Below, one piece after another: positions 36,056-45,355 of a stretch of DNA of 64,000 bases; position 1 is the first letter of the stretch; each line of letters opens with the position of its first letter. Source of the DNA: Hordeum vulgare subsp. vulgare (taxonomy: Eukaryota; Streptophyta; Magnoliopsida; Poales; Poaceae). Location of the stretch: the NCBI RefSeq assembly GCF_904849725.1, contig NC_058519.1:25403267-25467266 (forward strand), given 5' to 3'. The position numbers and the translations under genes are program-made. The notes below the pieces were generated by a model. That model made no database searches and was not told the DNA's origin. It worked only from the letters and a program-made list of their open reading frames with translations.

Positions 36056-37100
36056 TCGCCGTTCAGGAGATCAAACTCATCACTGTTACTGAAAAAGGGA
36101 AAATCCATGTAATCACCTTCTGGCATTGATGCATCATCTAAACCAGGCATGCAAATCCCACCATCTGCTTGCAATGCTAGATGGTCTCTGTTGGCTGTCT
36201 TTATTTTCTTACCATCAGTAAGAGTGAGTGTGTCTGTTTCATCAACCCCGTTCCAGATTGCTTCTCCACTGTTATTAGGAGGGAAATGGACGTGTTCAAC
36301 TCCAACTTGATCAGTAATCAACATTTCTTTTGATTCTGCTACTTCATTGCCGCATTGGTTGCTAGATGCCAATTGTTGAAACTGCATAGAATCCTGAAAA
36401 TCTGTAATACCTCTAAGAGAGACATTGTTCACTTCACTTGGCTCAGGAACTTTTTATGCGTAGGCGTCATACATTTGAATGTCTGAATAGACATATGGTG
36501 CATTATTGGTGGCATCTTCATTTTTTATCATGCTCCCAGGATGCTGTGCATGGAAAGAATGACCATGTATTTCAGGATGTGTCTGTTGTGCACCACTGTA
36601 GCTTCCACCTACTTGCGCATAACAGCTCACTGTACTCATCCCTGGTTCAATATTTTGAACTACATGCTGATCATGTGAAGGTTTAGGTATGCCTCCACAG
36701 ACACACTCCCCACCAATCGCCATGCAAGAACAAGGGGCAATGAGAAAACCAAGGTCGTTGGTGTTACAGGGTTCATTGCATACTCTCTTTCTCATCGCGT
36801 AGTATAAATTCTTGACACTCTCTATTTTCCGCTTCTGAAATGAGAAATCTTTTGCCTTTGAGTTGACAAGTTTATGTAGCTTGGCAGGGTTGGAAGTGGA
36901 AAGTTCAGCCTCATACTCAACCATCCGAGCAGAAGCTTGTGCTGAGATCTCTGGGTCATATAGCAATGAAGTCCAACAACAATAGGATTCATAGCCCAAC
37001 CCTTGCAGTAGAAAACTGGTATGCTCTCAGGCAAGCTGATCGACTTCGGTATCTAAGTTCTCCGGCAAACCAGAGTGCCCCTCAAGAAATATACCTTTAG
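35962..37100 (-). pseudogene. MCRS1-like (microspherule protein N-terminal domain) gene fragment
   Basis: On the minus strand, an uninterrupted-looking coding stretch reads WTSLLYDPEISAQASARMVE, then NPAKLHKLVNSKAKDFSFQKR and KIESVKNLYYAMRKRVCNEP. These resemble the MCRS_N domain of plant FHA/microspherule proteins (xRWxSLLYDPxIS...KRKxxSVRNLYYAMRKR). A TGA near 37028 and a TAA near 36451 break the frame. The segment beyond the TAA stays open and acidic to 35962 (GLDDASMPEGDYMDFPFFSN). Introns seem absent over about 1 kb, though this stretch could be one long exon. It lies inside the Helitron and has no FHA domain. I infer a captured, non-functional fragment. The identity rests on motif recall. 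Confidence 0.6.
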
Positions 37101-37856
37101 CTTCTTGCATGTCCTTGCAGCCATATGCATCAATGCCTTCAGTTCCAGCTCCATTGGCATAAAATTCTGAACTAAGTTGCTGAACTGATTGAGCCTTTAG
37201 CTTCTCTAATACCAATGTGAAGCTAAGCTCATTTTCCTGCTCGGCAGATTGTTGCTGTTGTTGCACTTCAACGCCCTTACTGAACAGTGCATGATCCTTC
37301 CACTCTGGTGGTGTCTCTTTGCAATCGAGATCATCGAAACCATTGGAAGATTCTTAGCTTGAGCTGGCATGCCCATTGTCCACTTCTGCCGTTCCAACTC
37401 CCTCAACCTCAAACTGTTCTGCTTTACCATGTCTGCATATGACACTAAACCCTTTTCTGGTTTGAGCTCATTGCTCCGCTCATTGTTCCACCCATCATCC
37501 ACATCTCTCAGTCCAACTCCCTCAACCTCAAACTTGCTTTGCTTTACCGCATCTGCATATGACACAAAAATCTTTTCTGCTTGGAGCTCATTGTTACCCT
37601 CAAATTTTTGTACCCACACAGGAGGTAGTGTTGGTTCTCTCACATGCTCAGCTCCTGGTTGTGAAGCAGGCGGCATCCAGAACTTGCTGGGGGAAGGTGA
37701 AGGAGTAAACATAGCCATCAAAGCACGTGTTTGAGCATGATCCAATTCAAATCGGAAGAAGTGAGGCTTCTGGCCATAGACAGTGGGCATCTTCTGGTAA
37801 TAATTGCCTATAATAGCATTCCTAAGCACGAGTGGTAAAATAATGCTTTGGCTCAA
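37027..37856 (-). pseudogene. Unrecognised coding fragment(s) upstream of the MCRS1-like piece
   Basis: Two overlapping minus-strand open frames (37856-37206 and 37266-37027) appear to be one coding region broken by a frameshift near 37250. The first contains a duplicated block: SYADAVKQSKFEVEGVG and SYADMVKQNSLRLRELE, each preceded by a related E-K-x-x-V-SYAD segment. The second is Gln-rich at its start (a QQQQQ run). I do not recognise the family. The internal repeat and reasonable composition suggest real captured coding DNA rather than chance. Confidence 0.4.
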
Positions 37857-37959
37857 CTCCAGCCCCAGTTGTACCTGCAGTTCTTTATAAGAAAATTTTG
37901 ATTCCAGGAATCTGGTCAGTTTCTTTGATTACTGACTGAGTTACTGCTAAATTTGGCAG

Positions 37960-38135
37960 GTTGGCACACTTGCTTTATTTGCAAGCAGCCGCCATCCTAT
38001 CAATGCTTCTGCTGTCCAGATGTATCTGTGTGTGTCTCTTGCATGACCAAAGCACAATTTGCAAGCTTGACGGAAACAAAGGGATTCCACATCAACTGTC
38101 TAAGGAAGGATAATGGTCACAATAGAGAGGAATAG
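37960..38135 (+). pseudogene. PHD/RING-like zinc-finger exon fragment (NERD-type)
   Basis: After an acceptor TTTGGCAG (ends 37959) the frame reads GWHTCFICKQPPSYQCFCC, then VSVCVSCMTKAQF and TKGFHINCLRK, and stops at 38133. The pattern W-H-x-C-x2-C ... C-x-C-C ... C-x2-C ... KGF-x3-C resembles the atypical PHD finger of plant NERD/CCCH-19-type chromatin proteins (GWHxCxICxKxxxYMCYTC...KGFCxxC). It is opposite in strand to the Helitron and the MCRS1-like piece. No other exons were found, so this is a captured exon. Confidence 0.5.
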
Positions 38136-38309
38136 TGATTTTAATTCATCAAGAATATTTTGTTTTGGCAATTGCACTGATTTATTTTGAAGTATGGTAC
38201 TAAATAATTTTGAGTCAAGGTAACATCTGACTCATTTTCTGATAGTATTTAATAGTTATTCTTTGGCTATGGCATTTGGCCCCTCGAGTTTCTTTCCTTT
38301 TTTAATCAG

Positions 38310-38515
38310 ATGACCGGTCGGAGTATGCATCTCTTCAAGCAATTCTATTCGGGCCATTTTTTCTTGCGGGTCTCTCCTCCAGTGATTGTGATGCAAAAAC
38401 CGGCAGTGTTGTTTCAGACTGGATCACTGAGCATCCGCCGGTGCCGCTGCAGCTGACCCTAAGGATCAGGGCACGGGTGTTCGTGCTGGGCATCCACGAA
38501 TTTGACAACAAATAA
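38310..38515 (+). pseudogene. GH127/DUF1680-like (beta-L-arabinofuranosidase family) exon fragment
   Basis: An acceptor TTTAATCAG (ends 38309) is followed by an open frame: DRSEYASLQAILFGPFFLAG, then SDCDAKTGSVVSDWITEHPP, to a TAA at 38513. This closely resembles the D-x-RPEYASLQAILYGPYLLAG...WITP block of plant DUF1680 proteins. The remainder, after WIT, drifts away from the family, suggesting that the exon end was lost and the frame runs into other DNA. It lies inside the Helitron on the strand opposite to the element's direction. Confidence 0.6.
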
Positions 38516-39457
38516 ATGTTGTATAAATAAATTCTCAACTTAAATCCAAGGACCTAGTATGCTCCATATAATTTCAAATCCCTTTGGCACACCTTGATTG
38601 TTCTAATTTGTCATCTTCCTGTAAAGATGCCATGACCCCCCTCCCAATTTAAACATGCATTATGTGGAAAATAAAGTGATATTGCAAAATATACTTCTTA
38701 TTAGTTGCAAGATATCTTGTTTACATATTGTTGATGAGAAGGTGCGTGCATGTCTTTAGGGTGAATTTATCATTTGATATTGGACACAGCAAGTGATTAT
38801 ATGCCATTTAGTGTTTTGAGGTCATGGGTCATAAACTTGGTTAAGACTTTTTGCAGCATATAGTAGTCTTCATGCAATTTTGAATGTAATTCAGTTCACA
38901 AAATGCTGATATTTTAACCGCTTCTATAATAACTACATTGAGTTAGCTTGGTTTACTGCAAGTCATATAACTCTAGGTTAGTTATTCTCAGTTGATGTGT
39001 TGCTATTGGAAAAATCTTATCCTTGCAATAGTTCCTCTGTTTACCATTCACTTTCTTACATGAATCATCTATGCACAGGTGGTGGAGGATGAATATGAAT
39101 TCTTTGCTGTTATCTGAAGGTTAGTGGAGTGATATTTTTGTTTTCACAACCACTGCAACAGCCTCTTGATATAACAGCTCTTGGTCAGCCGATCAACTTC
39201 TCTCCGTCCCCAAGCTATCATCTAATCCATCTGTCCCACAATATAAGAGCATTTTTCAAGCTATTCTTATTGCGGGATAAAAACACTTCAAACACCAGGA
39301 GAACTGATTTATCACTTGCGTCTAAGAAATGGCATGAACTTACGGTGGATAAAATCGATGGCTTGACAAATATCTTTGAGGGATGGTGCGAAGAGGTAGT
39401 CTGTTGTGGGAGAAAATAAAAGTTATGTTAACTTCATAGATAAGATGCACTTGCAAT
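38516..39457. other. Helitron interior, no recognised gene
   Basis: AT-rich intron-like DNA. An open frame at 39129-39419 (plus) and a short open piece after an acceptor-like CACAG near 39079 could be further captured exons. I do not recognise them. Confidence 0.35.
39453..39457 (+). repeat. Target-site duplication GCAAT, left copy (solo LTR)
   Basis: GCAAT precedes the LTR start and recurs at 41284-41288 immediately after its end. Confidence 0.93.
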
Positions 39458-41283
39458 TGTTGGAATTATGCCCTAGAGGCAATAATAAATATAGTTATTA
39501 TTATAATTCCTGTATCAAGATAATCGTTTATTATCCATGCTATAATTGTATTGAATGAAGACTCATTTACATGTGTGGATACATAGACAAAACACCGTCC
39601 CTAGCAAGCCTCTAGTTGGCTAGCCAGTTGATCAAAGATAGTCAGTGTCTTCTGATTATGAACAAGGTGTTGTTGCTTGATAACTGGATCACGTCATTAG
39701 GAGAATCACGTGATGGACTAGACCCAAACTAATAGACGTAGCATGTTGATCGTGTCATTTTGTTGCTATTGTTTTCTGCGTGTCAAGTATTTATTCCTAT
39801 GACCATGAGATCATATAACTCACTGACACCGGAGGAATGCTTTGTGTGTATCAAACATCGCAATGTAACTGGGTGACTATAAAGATGCTCTACAGGTATC
39901 TCCGAAGGTGTTAGTTGAGTTAGTATGGATCAAGACTGGGATTTGTCACTCCGTGTGAACGGAGAGGTGTCTCGGGGCCCACTCGGTAATACAACATCAC
40001 ACACAAGCCTTGCAAGCAATGTAACTTAGTGTAAGTTGCGGGATCTTGTATTACGGAACGAGTAAAGAGACTTGCCGGTAAACGAGATTGAAATAGGTAT
40101 ACGGATACTGACGATCGAATCTCGGGCAAGTAACATACCGAAGGACAAAGGGAATGACATACGGGATTATATGAATCCTTGGCACTGAGGTTCAAACGAT
40201 AAGATCTTCGTAGAATATGTAGGATCCAATATGGGCATCCAGGTCCCGCTATTGGATATTGACCGAGGAGTCTCTCGGGTCATGTCTACATAGTTCTCGA
40301 ACCCGCAAGGTCTGCACACTTAAGGTTCGACGTTGTTTTATGCGTATTTGAGTTATATGGTTGGTTACCGAATGTTGTTCGGAGTCCCGGATGAGATCAC
40401 GGACGTCACGAGGGTTTCCGGAATAGTCCGGAAACGAAGATTGATATATAGGATGACCTCATTTGATTACCGGAAGGTTTTCGGAGTTACCGGGAATGTA
40501 CCGGGAATGACGAATGGGTTCCGGGAGTTCACCGGGGGGGGGGGGGGGCAACCCACCCCGGGGAAGCCCATAGGCCTTGAGGGTGGCACACCAGTCCTTA
40601 GTGGGCTGGTGGGACAGCCCAAAAGGGCTCTATGCGCCAAGAAGAGAAAATCAAGAGAAAAAAAAAGGGGGGGGAGGTGGGAAGGAAGGGGGACTCCCTC
40701 CCACCAAACCAAGTCCAACTCGGTTTTGGGGGGGACTCCTCCCCCCTTGGACTCGGACGACCCCCTTGGGGCTCCTTGAGCCCCAAGGCAAGGTCCCCTC
40801 CCTCCCACCTATATATACGGAGGTTTTAGGGCTGATTTGAGACGACTTTTCCACGGCAGCCCGACCACATACCTCCACGGTTTTTCCTCTAGATCGCGTT
40901 TCTGCGGAGCTCGGGCGGAGCTGTGCTGAGACAAGGTCATCACCAACCTCCGGAGCGCCGTCACGCTGCCGGAGAACTCTTCTACCTCTCCGTCTCTCTT
41001 GCTGGATCAAGAAGGCCGAGATCATCGTCGAGCTATACGTGTGCTGAACGCGGAGGTGCCGTCCGTTCGGTACTAGATCGTGGGACTGATCGCGGGATTG
41101 TTCGCGGGGCGGATCGAGGGACGTGAGGACGTTCCACTACATCAACCGCGTTCACTAAACGCTTCTGTTGTACGATCTACAAGGGTATGTAGATCACTCA
41201 TCCCCTCTCGTAGATGGACATCACCATGATAGGTCTTCGTGCGCGTAGGAAATTTTTTGTTTCCCATGCGACGTTCCCCAACA
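39458..41283 (+). mobile_element. Solo LTR (LTR F) of the E1/E3 copia family, 1826 bp
   Basis: A complete LTR from TGTTGGAATTATGCCC to CCCCAACA is bordered by perfect GCAAT duplications, with no internal domain. This is the product of LTR-LTR recombination. The TATA-rich motif is at 40810-40817. Its variable block (about 40480-40800) matches the E3 3' LTR rather than the E1 LTRs. G homopolymers occur near 40536-40548. It is inserted in the Helitron, so it is younger than the Helitron. Confidence 0.95.
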
Positions 41284-41288
41284 GCAAT

Positions 41289-42014
41289 AACAAAATGTTT
41301 ATCTTCTTATCCTTGAGTATCCTCGACATTATATAATGCAAATAAATTAATCAATCAGAAGTTTAGAAAATGGTCCAAAGTATTAGAGAATGAAGAAATG
41401 GGGATGTGACTGCATGCATCTGTCAAGTTGATAAGGTGAAACCCGCCATATGGATCACAAATACCATTGACTCATCTTGACCCTAAAAAAATAAGAAGCA
41501 ATATGCTGCTGTCATCCTTGAAAAATGCCCAGACCTTGGTATTCTCAACCTAGATCTTTACTTGGATAACGGGGAGGACAATGGCAATATTTGCAACAAA
41601 GGAAGATTTTTGCAACAGGGAGTACTTAGACAGGTTCAAACAAAGGTACAGGGGAGAAACAAGAATCAACTTGCATATGGTAATGTATCAAGCATGAACA
41701 CACATCGACAAGCACGGTCTTTCACTTATCTGCCTATCTCTAGTTTTTTTGTCAAACCCCACAAAGCTAACAACTAATCGATCCTAGAAACATTATGTTC
41801 GGACAAATGTAAAACACCCAATTTATCTATACCATTACTATCAGGTTGGTGGATCAACATCCATCCAGAATATGAACTTGAATTGTGTGGATCTGTATGG
41901 ATGCATATAATGACAAGGAGCAGCACACATAAATGTTGTCAACAAGTATACAAGTATATCTACCATAAATATGCTAATAAGTTACTACTCCTTGAGGGAG
42001 AACATTAGTCTGAC
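41289..42014. other. Helitron interior between the solo LTR and the glutaredoxin fragment
   Basis: AT-rich DNA. A plus-strand open frame near 41560-41775 has no recognisable motif. Confidence 0.35.
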
Positions 42015-42015
42015 C

Positions 42016-42190
42016 GCGAATCATTACCGATGAAGGCGAGGGAGTAGGGGGTGCCGGCGAGCAGGACGGCGGCGTGCAGCTTCTCCTTGAGGCCGTCGCA
42101 GAGGCAGCACCCCGGCTTGGTGTACAGCACCAGCCTCCGGGGCGCCGGGGCCGAGCTCGACGCATCCCCCGCCGCCGCGGCACAGAGGAG
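42016..42190 (-). pseudogene. Glutaredoxin-like first-exon fragment captured by the Helitron
   Basis: The minus strand reads RRLVLYTKPGCCLCDGLKEK, then LHAAVLLAGTPYSLAFIG. The thioredoxin-fold start (beta strand, then the PGCCLC active-site motif, then helix) matches the plant glutaredoxin-like/DUF836 family, whose proteins begin LVLYSKPGCCLCDGLKEKL. A GT following the FIG codons (ATCGGTAATG) would be the original donor, and the rest of the gene is missing. It lies near the Helitron 5' end, in the same orientation as the element, so a Helitron-driven transcript could include it. Confidence 0.75.
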
Positions 42191-42194
42191 GCGG

Positions 42195-42660
42195 GGCGCG
42201 TGGAGAGGAGGACCGGCGATGGCGGGGCACGGGGAGAGGAGGGCCGGCGGGGCGCGTGGCTGGGGAGGCTGCGGTGGCCGGGCGTGGGGAGAGGAGGGCC
42301 GCTGGGGCGCAGGGCGGGGAGGCCGCGGTGGCGGGGCACGGGGAGGCCGAGGTGGCGGGCACAGGGGGAGGAGGGCCGATGGGGCGCGGGCAGAGGAGGG
42401 CCGACGGGGCATGGGGCGGGGAGGCCGCGGTGGCGGGGCGCGGGGAGAGGAGGGCCGCGGGATCGTGGGATGGGGAGGCCGAGGTGGCGGGGCACGGGGC
42501 GGGAGGAGTAGGCATCGATGGCGGAGGACCGGCGGTGGCGGGGCGCGGGGTGGGAGGAGGATGCGTCGACAGTTTGGGGAAGGAAGAGGCTACGATCGTG
42601 GGTGGGGAGGGGTGTTTACGGCCTGAGGGGGGCGACGGGGGCGCGAGGCGAGCGGGTTGA
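42195..42660. repeat. G-rich degenerate tandem repeat
   Basis: The plus strand is extremely G-rich, with recurring GGGGAGGCCGCGGTGGCGGGG and GAGAGGAGGGCCG units of about 24 bp in irregular order. It leaves long open frames on both strands (Pro/Arg- or Gly-rich) that are composition artefacts. It lies upstream of the glutaredoxin exon and probably derives from its 5' coding or leader DNA. Confidence 0.75.
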
Positions 42661-42839
42661 GCGAGGAGGTGGAGCACGGTCAGCCTTATTTTATTTGGTA
42701 AATGCACACGGTGGTGCTGCGTGGATGGTGGAAGGCCGTTAGATTGTAATTTGTTGTCTATTTGTGTGGTGGTGATTGGTGTTTGTTTTTGTGGGGGTAA
42801 TAGTTGTGTGTATCTAGAGAAGTTTTCGTTTGATCTTTT

Positions 42840-42853
42840 ATTAGTAGTATAGA
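42840..42853 (-). other. Helitron 5' terminus
   Basis: The reverse complement is TCTATACTACTAAT, a full match to the grass Helitron 5' consensus. The next plus-strand base (42854) is T, which gives A before TC on the element's strand. Confidence 0.85.
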
Positions 42854-43375
42854 TACGGAGTTTTTGAAAGTCAGCCATTTCTTCCGCTATTGTAATTTTT
42901 TTATGTTCCTTCTGCTATTTTGATACTATTTGCATCATATATCACCATATGCTTCCTCTTATCGACTGCAGTTTCCTTTTTATGTTAATTTGCGTTAAAG
43001 ATCACCAATTGCTTCCTTTACTGCAAACTCTCTTTTTTTTCACGGTGGACTGTAAACTCTCTTCTACAGTTTATCTTTTCCATGAGCAAATTTTACCTTT
43101 TTTGTCATTAATTTGCATTGGAAATCAAATAACCACTTGCTTCGTCTGACCACTGTGAATTCTCTCTTCTGCGGAATAACAATTCACATCAGCAATGACC
43201 ACTTGCTTCCTATATCCAATGTAAAACCGATACAAGCTTAACAGTTTATTACAGTGCTAGCACTAGCAGAGGATAAACGAGCAGAATTTGATACAGTTAC
43301 GCGAATGGATCAGTCGTTCAGGTTTGCAGTCCTTGGGCCTGAACCTGAATTTCCATGATTTACAGGCTTACAGCG
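42854..43375. repeat. AT-rich host repeat, right flank of the Helitron, and spacer
   Basis: From 42890 to 43180 this resembles 34560-35089: CATATGCTTCCTCTTATCGAC pairs with the left-side version, and one degenerate 54-bp minisatellite unit follows (GTTAATTTGCGTTAAAGATC). It is the other half of the locus split by the Helitron. From 43180 it is spacer and probably the 3' UTR of the pectate lyase gene. Confidence 0.6.
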
Positions 43376-44975
43376 CTAGCAGTCCGGGGGCCTGGGCACA
43401 GGCTGCCACCCGGCGCAGAGCTGAATGACCTCCTTGAGCGCCGGCGACGCCGCCTCCATCGTCCACTTGTCGTAGTACTCCTCCGGCCTGAAGACGCACT
43501 CGGCGCCCGGGCCGTCGACCAGGCACGGCAGCGCCCCGTGCAGGAACGCGTCGCCCTCCGACCTGATCCACCCGGCCACCGTCTCTTCTCTGTCAGCAGC
43601 CTGCAGCATCAATCAGCAATGCACTGAGATAGTAGATATCAGTAGCAATGCAATCAGATGTATGCAAAATGCTCAGCCTCATCTCATCTTGTCTGAAGAT
43701 GCAGAGTACCTTCTCCGGCATGTACTTGAAGACCGTCTTCTTATGTCCTCCTTCGTATATGTTACACTGGGACACAATCTGGAAACGAAGGAACTGATTC
43801 ATTAGAGATCGATGGTTTCCAAGCGCTGTCGGCTGCAAGCATATGGAATGGCGCATCCGAATGAGCTACCTGAGCTTCTACGCCGGCGCAGACGGCGTAT
43901 ACGCCCCAGTCCCTGGTGTAGTTGTTGTAGAGGTGGACCTTGCCGAAGCGCAGGCGCGGGTGCCTCTGCCGCGTGCCGTCGAAGAAGCAGTGGTGGATGG
44001 TGACCCTGATGCACCTGTCGTCGACGTGCGTGGGGTCTGCGCCGATGAGCATCGTCTTGTCATGCCTTGCAAAGTGGCATCTGTGCAGCACGAATGCAGT
44101 CACATGTTCATCAGCACAATCATCAAACGAAATAAGGTGAAGATTGCGTGATGCTGTACACAGAAATATACTGTAGTTGGTGTCAGGAGGGACAGTGGAA
44201 AAGCGGGAAGGACCTGGAGACGGTGATGTCGGTGCTCTGGCGGGTGATGTCGATGAGGCCGTCGTCGTAGTCGGCGAGGGAGCAGCGGTCGATCCAGATG
44301 TTGGTGGAGCCGGGCTTGATCTGGACGCCGTCGACGTCGTGCCCGCGGCCGGCCTCGAACCGGAGGTTGCAGACGATGACGTGGTGGCAGTCCTTGAGCT
44401 GGAGGCCCTTGCCGGTGAGCCTGACCCGCTGGCCGCGCCCGTCGATGGTCTTGTGGGAGGAGACGCGGAGGTAGGTGCGGAGGTGGATGTCGCCGGACAC
44501 CTCGAAGACGATCCACAGCGGCTCCTTGGCCCGGCACGCCTCCCGCAGCGTCCCCTGCCCGTCGTCTGCGCGCCGAACCGAACGGTCAGTTCATGGGTTG
44601 ATCCCCAATTTGCTGGTGGGATTCCAGGGTGCGTGATGGGAGGAGGAGGGGGGAAGGACCTTGGAGGGAGGTGACGTGGTAGAGGGCGCCGTGGAGGCCC
44701 CCGATGGCGCGGCGGCCGAAGCCCTCGGCGGCGGCGGCGAGCGCGCGGAGGGTGCGGTCCGCGTCGGCGTAGGGCGTCCGCGGATGCGGGGGGAGGCGGG
44801 CCTCCGTCGTCGCCGCCCCCGGCGCAGTCCCCGTGTCCATGTCGGGGCAGGGGAGGTAGGCTATTGCGGCGGCGGCGGGTGGAGTCGGAGGAGGACGCGG
44901 GGCGGAGGAGGGGAAGGAGATCCAGCAGCAGCAGAGGCGGGAGAAAGAGAAACAGGAGGAGGCACGGGCGCCCAT
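43376..44975 (-). CDS. Pectate lyase (polysaccharide lyase family 1)
   Basis: Five minus-strand exons, 44975-44660, 44565-44214, 44080-43870, 43778-43710 and 43600-43376, join in phase with GT-AG introns to give 390 residues. Pectate lyases cleave de-esterified homogalacturonan by beta-elimination. Family blocks seen: TPYADADRTLRALAAAAEGF, EPLWIVFEVSGDIHL, KTIDGRGQRVRL, GHDVDGVQIKP, IWIDRCSLADYDDGLIDIT, then HDKTMLIGADPTHVDDRCIR and CFFDGTRQRHPRLRFGKVHL, which hold the expected calcium-binding acidic residues and catalytic Arg/Lys. I chose the ATG at 44975; an ATG at 44840 (MDTGTAPG) would give 345 residues, closer to relatives without a signal peptide. The N-terminal 45 residues are Cys/Pro/Ala-rich and not a convincing signal peptide. 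Nested MITEs lie ~200 bp upstream. Confidence 0.9.
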
Positions 44976-45179
44976 GAAATTCGGCCGTGTCGGTCGGTCG
45001 CCGCGCGCGTAGATCGGAGGACCGGACTGGAGACTGGAGTGGGGGTGGAACTCCGCCAAATGTGGTGAGGAATCCTATCCAACACTCGCTCGCTGGGTGC
45101 TCAACCCAAGTCTTCTTTTTTCTCTCTCTTTCGAAAGCCGGCGAATGCATCTTCCCATTGCTTTTATAGGAAAGAATTA

Positions 45180-45352
45180 CTCCCTTTGTCTCAACTTTAT
45201 ACCACCTATAATACAAAGTTATACTCCCTCCGTCCCAAAATAACCGTGTCAACTTTATACTAGCTTTAGTACAAAATTGTACTAAGCTTGAGACACTTAT
45301 TTTGAGACAAAGGGGGTATTAAGTTTAAGACACTTATTTTGAAACGGGGAGA
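45180..45352. mobile_element. Older Stowaway MITE split by a younger one
   Basis: The left half (CTCCCTTTGTCTCAACTTTATACC, from 45180) and the right half (AAGTTTAAGACACTTATTTTG, to 45352) are mutual inverted repeats, separated by a complete second MITE. TA flanks the outer ends (45178-45179, 45354-45355). Confidence 0.8.
45224..45316. mobile_element. Stowaway MITE, 93 bp, nested in another MITE
   Basis: CTCCCTCCGTCCCAAAATAA at the left pairs with TTATTTTGAGACAAAGGGGG at the right. TA flanks at 45222-45223 and 45317-45318. It is the same family and length as the copies at 60633 and 61685. Confidence 0.9.
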
Positions 45353-45355
45353 ATA

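Larger units (their letters stand above)
35090..42853 (-). mobile_element. Non-autonomous Helitron carrying several gene fragments
   Basis: Read on the minus strand, the element starts TCTATACTACTAAT (42853 downward), fitting the published grass Helitron 5' consensus TCTMTAYTAMYHNW. It ends with a hairpin (ACGTGC-GTT-GCACGT), a nine-base spacer and CTAG (35093-35090). The neighbouring bases are A (5' side) and T (3' side), the obligatory AT target, with no duplication. The length is 7764 bp, or about 5.9 kb without the solo LTR inserted at 39458. No Rep/helicase coding is present, so it is non-autonomous. The cargo includes fragments resembling glutaredoxin, MCRS1, a GH127 enzyme and a PHD-type zinc finger, on both strands, several with recognisable splice borders. 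Confidence 0.85.

Noticed and set aside
36432..36460. Possibility that the MCRS1-like region is an intact intron-containing host gene
   Set aside because: In-frame stops fall without nearby splice sites that would remove them, the FHA domain is missing, and the region lies between Helitron ends.
42024..42878. Long Pro/Ala/Arg-rich open frames on both strands
   Set aside because: Caused by the G-rich tandem repeat; only the short glutaredoxin-like part (42016-42190, minus) shows real family motifs.
43355..45169. Plus-strand open frames across the pectate lyase gene
   Set aside because: Shadows of the minus-strand exons, whose splice sites and family motifs fit fully.
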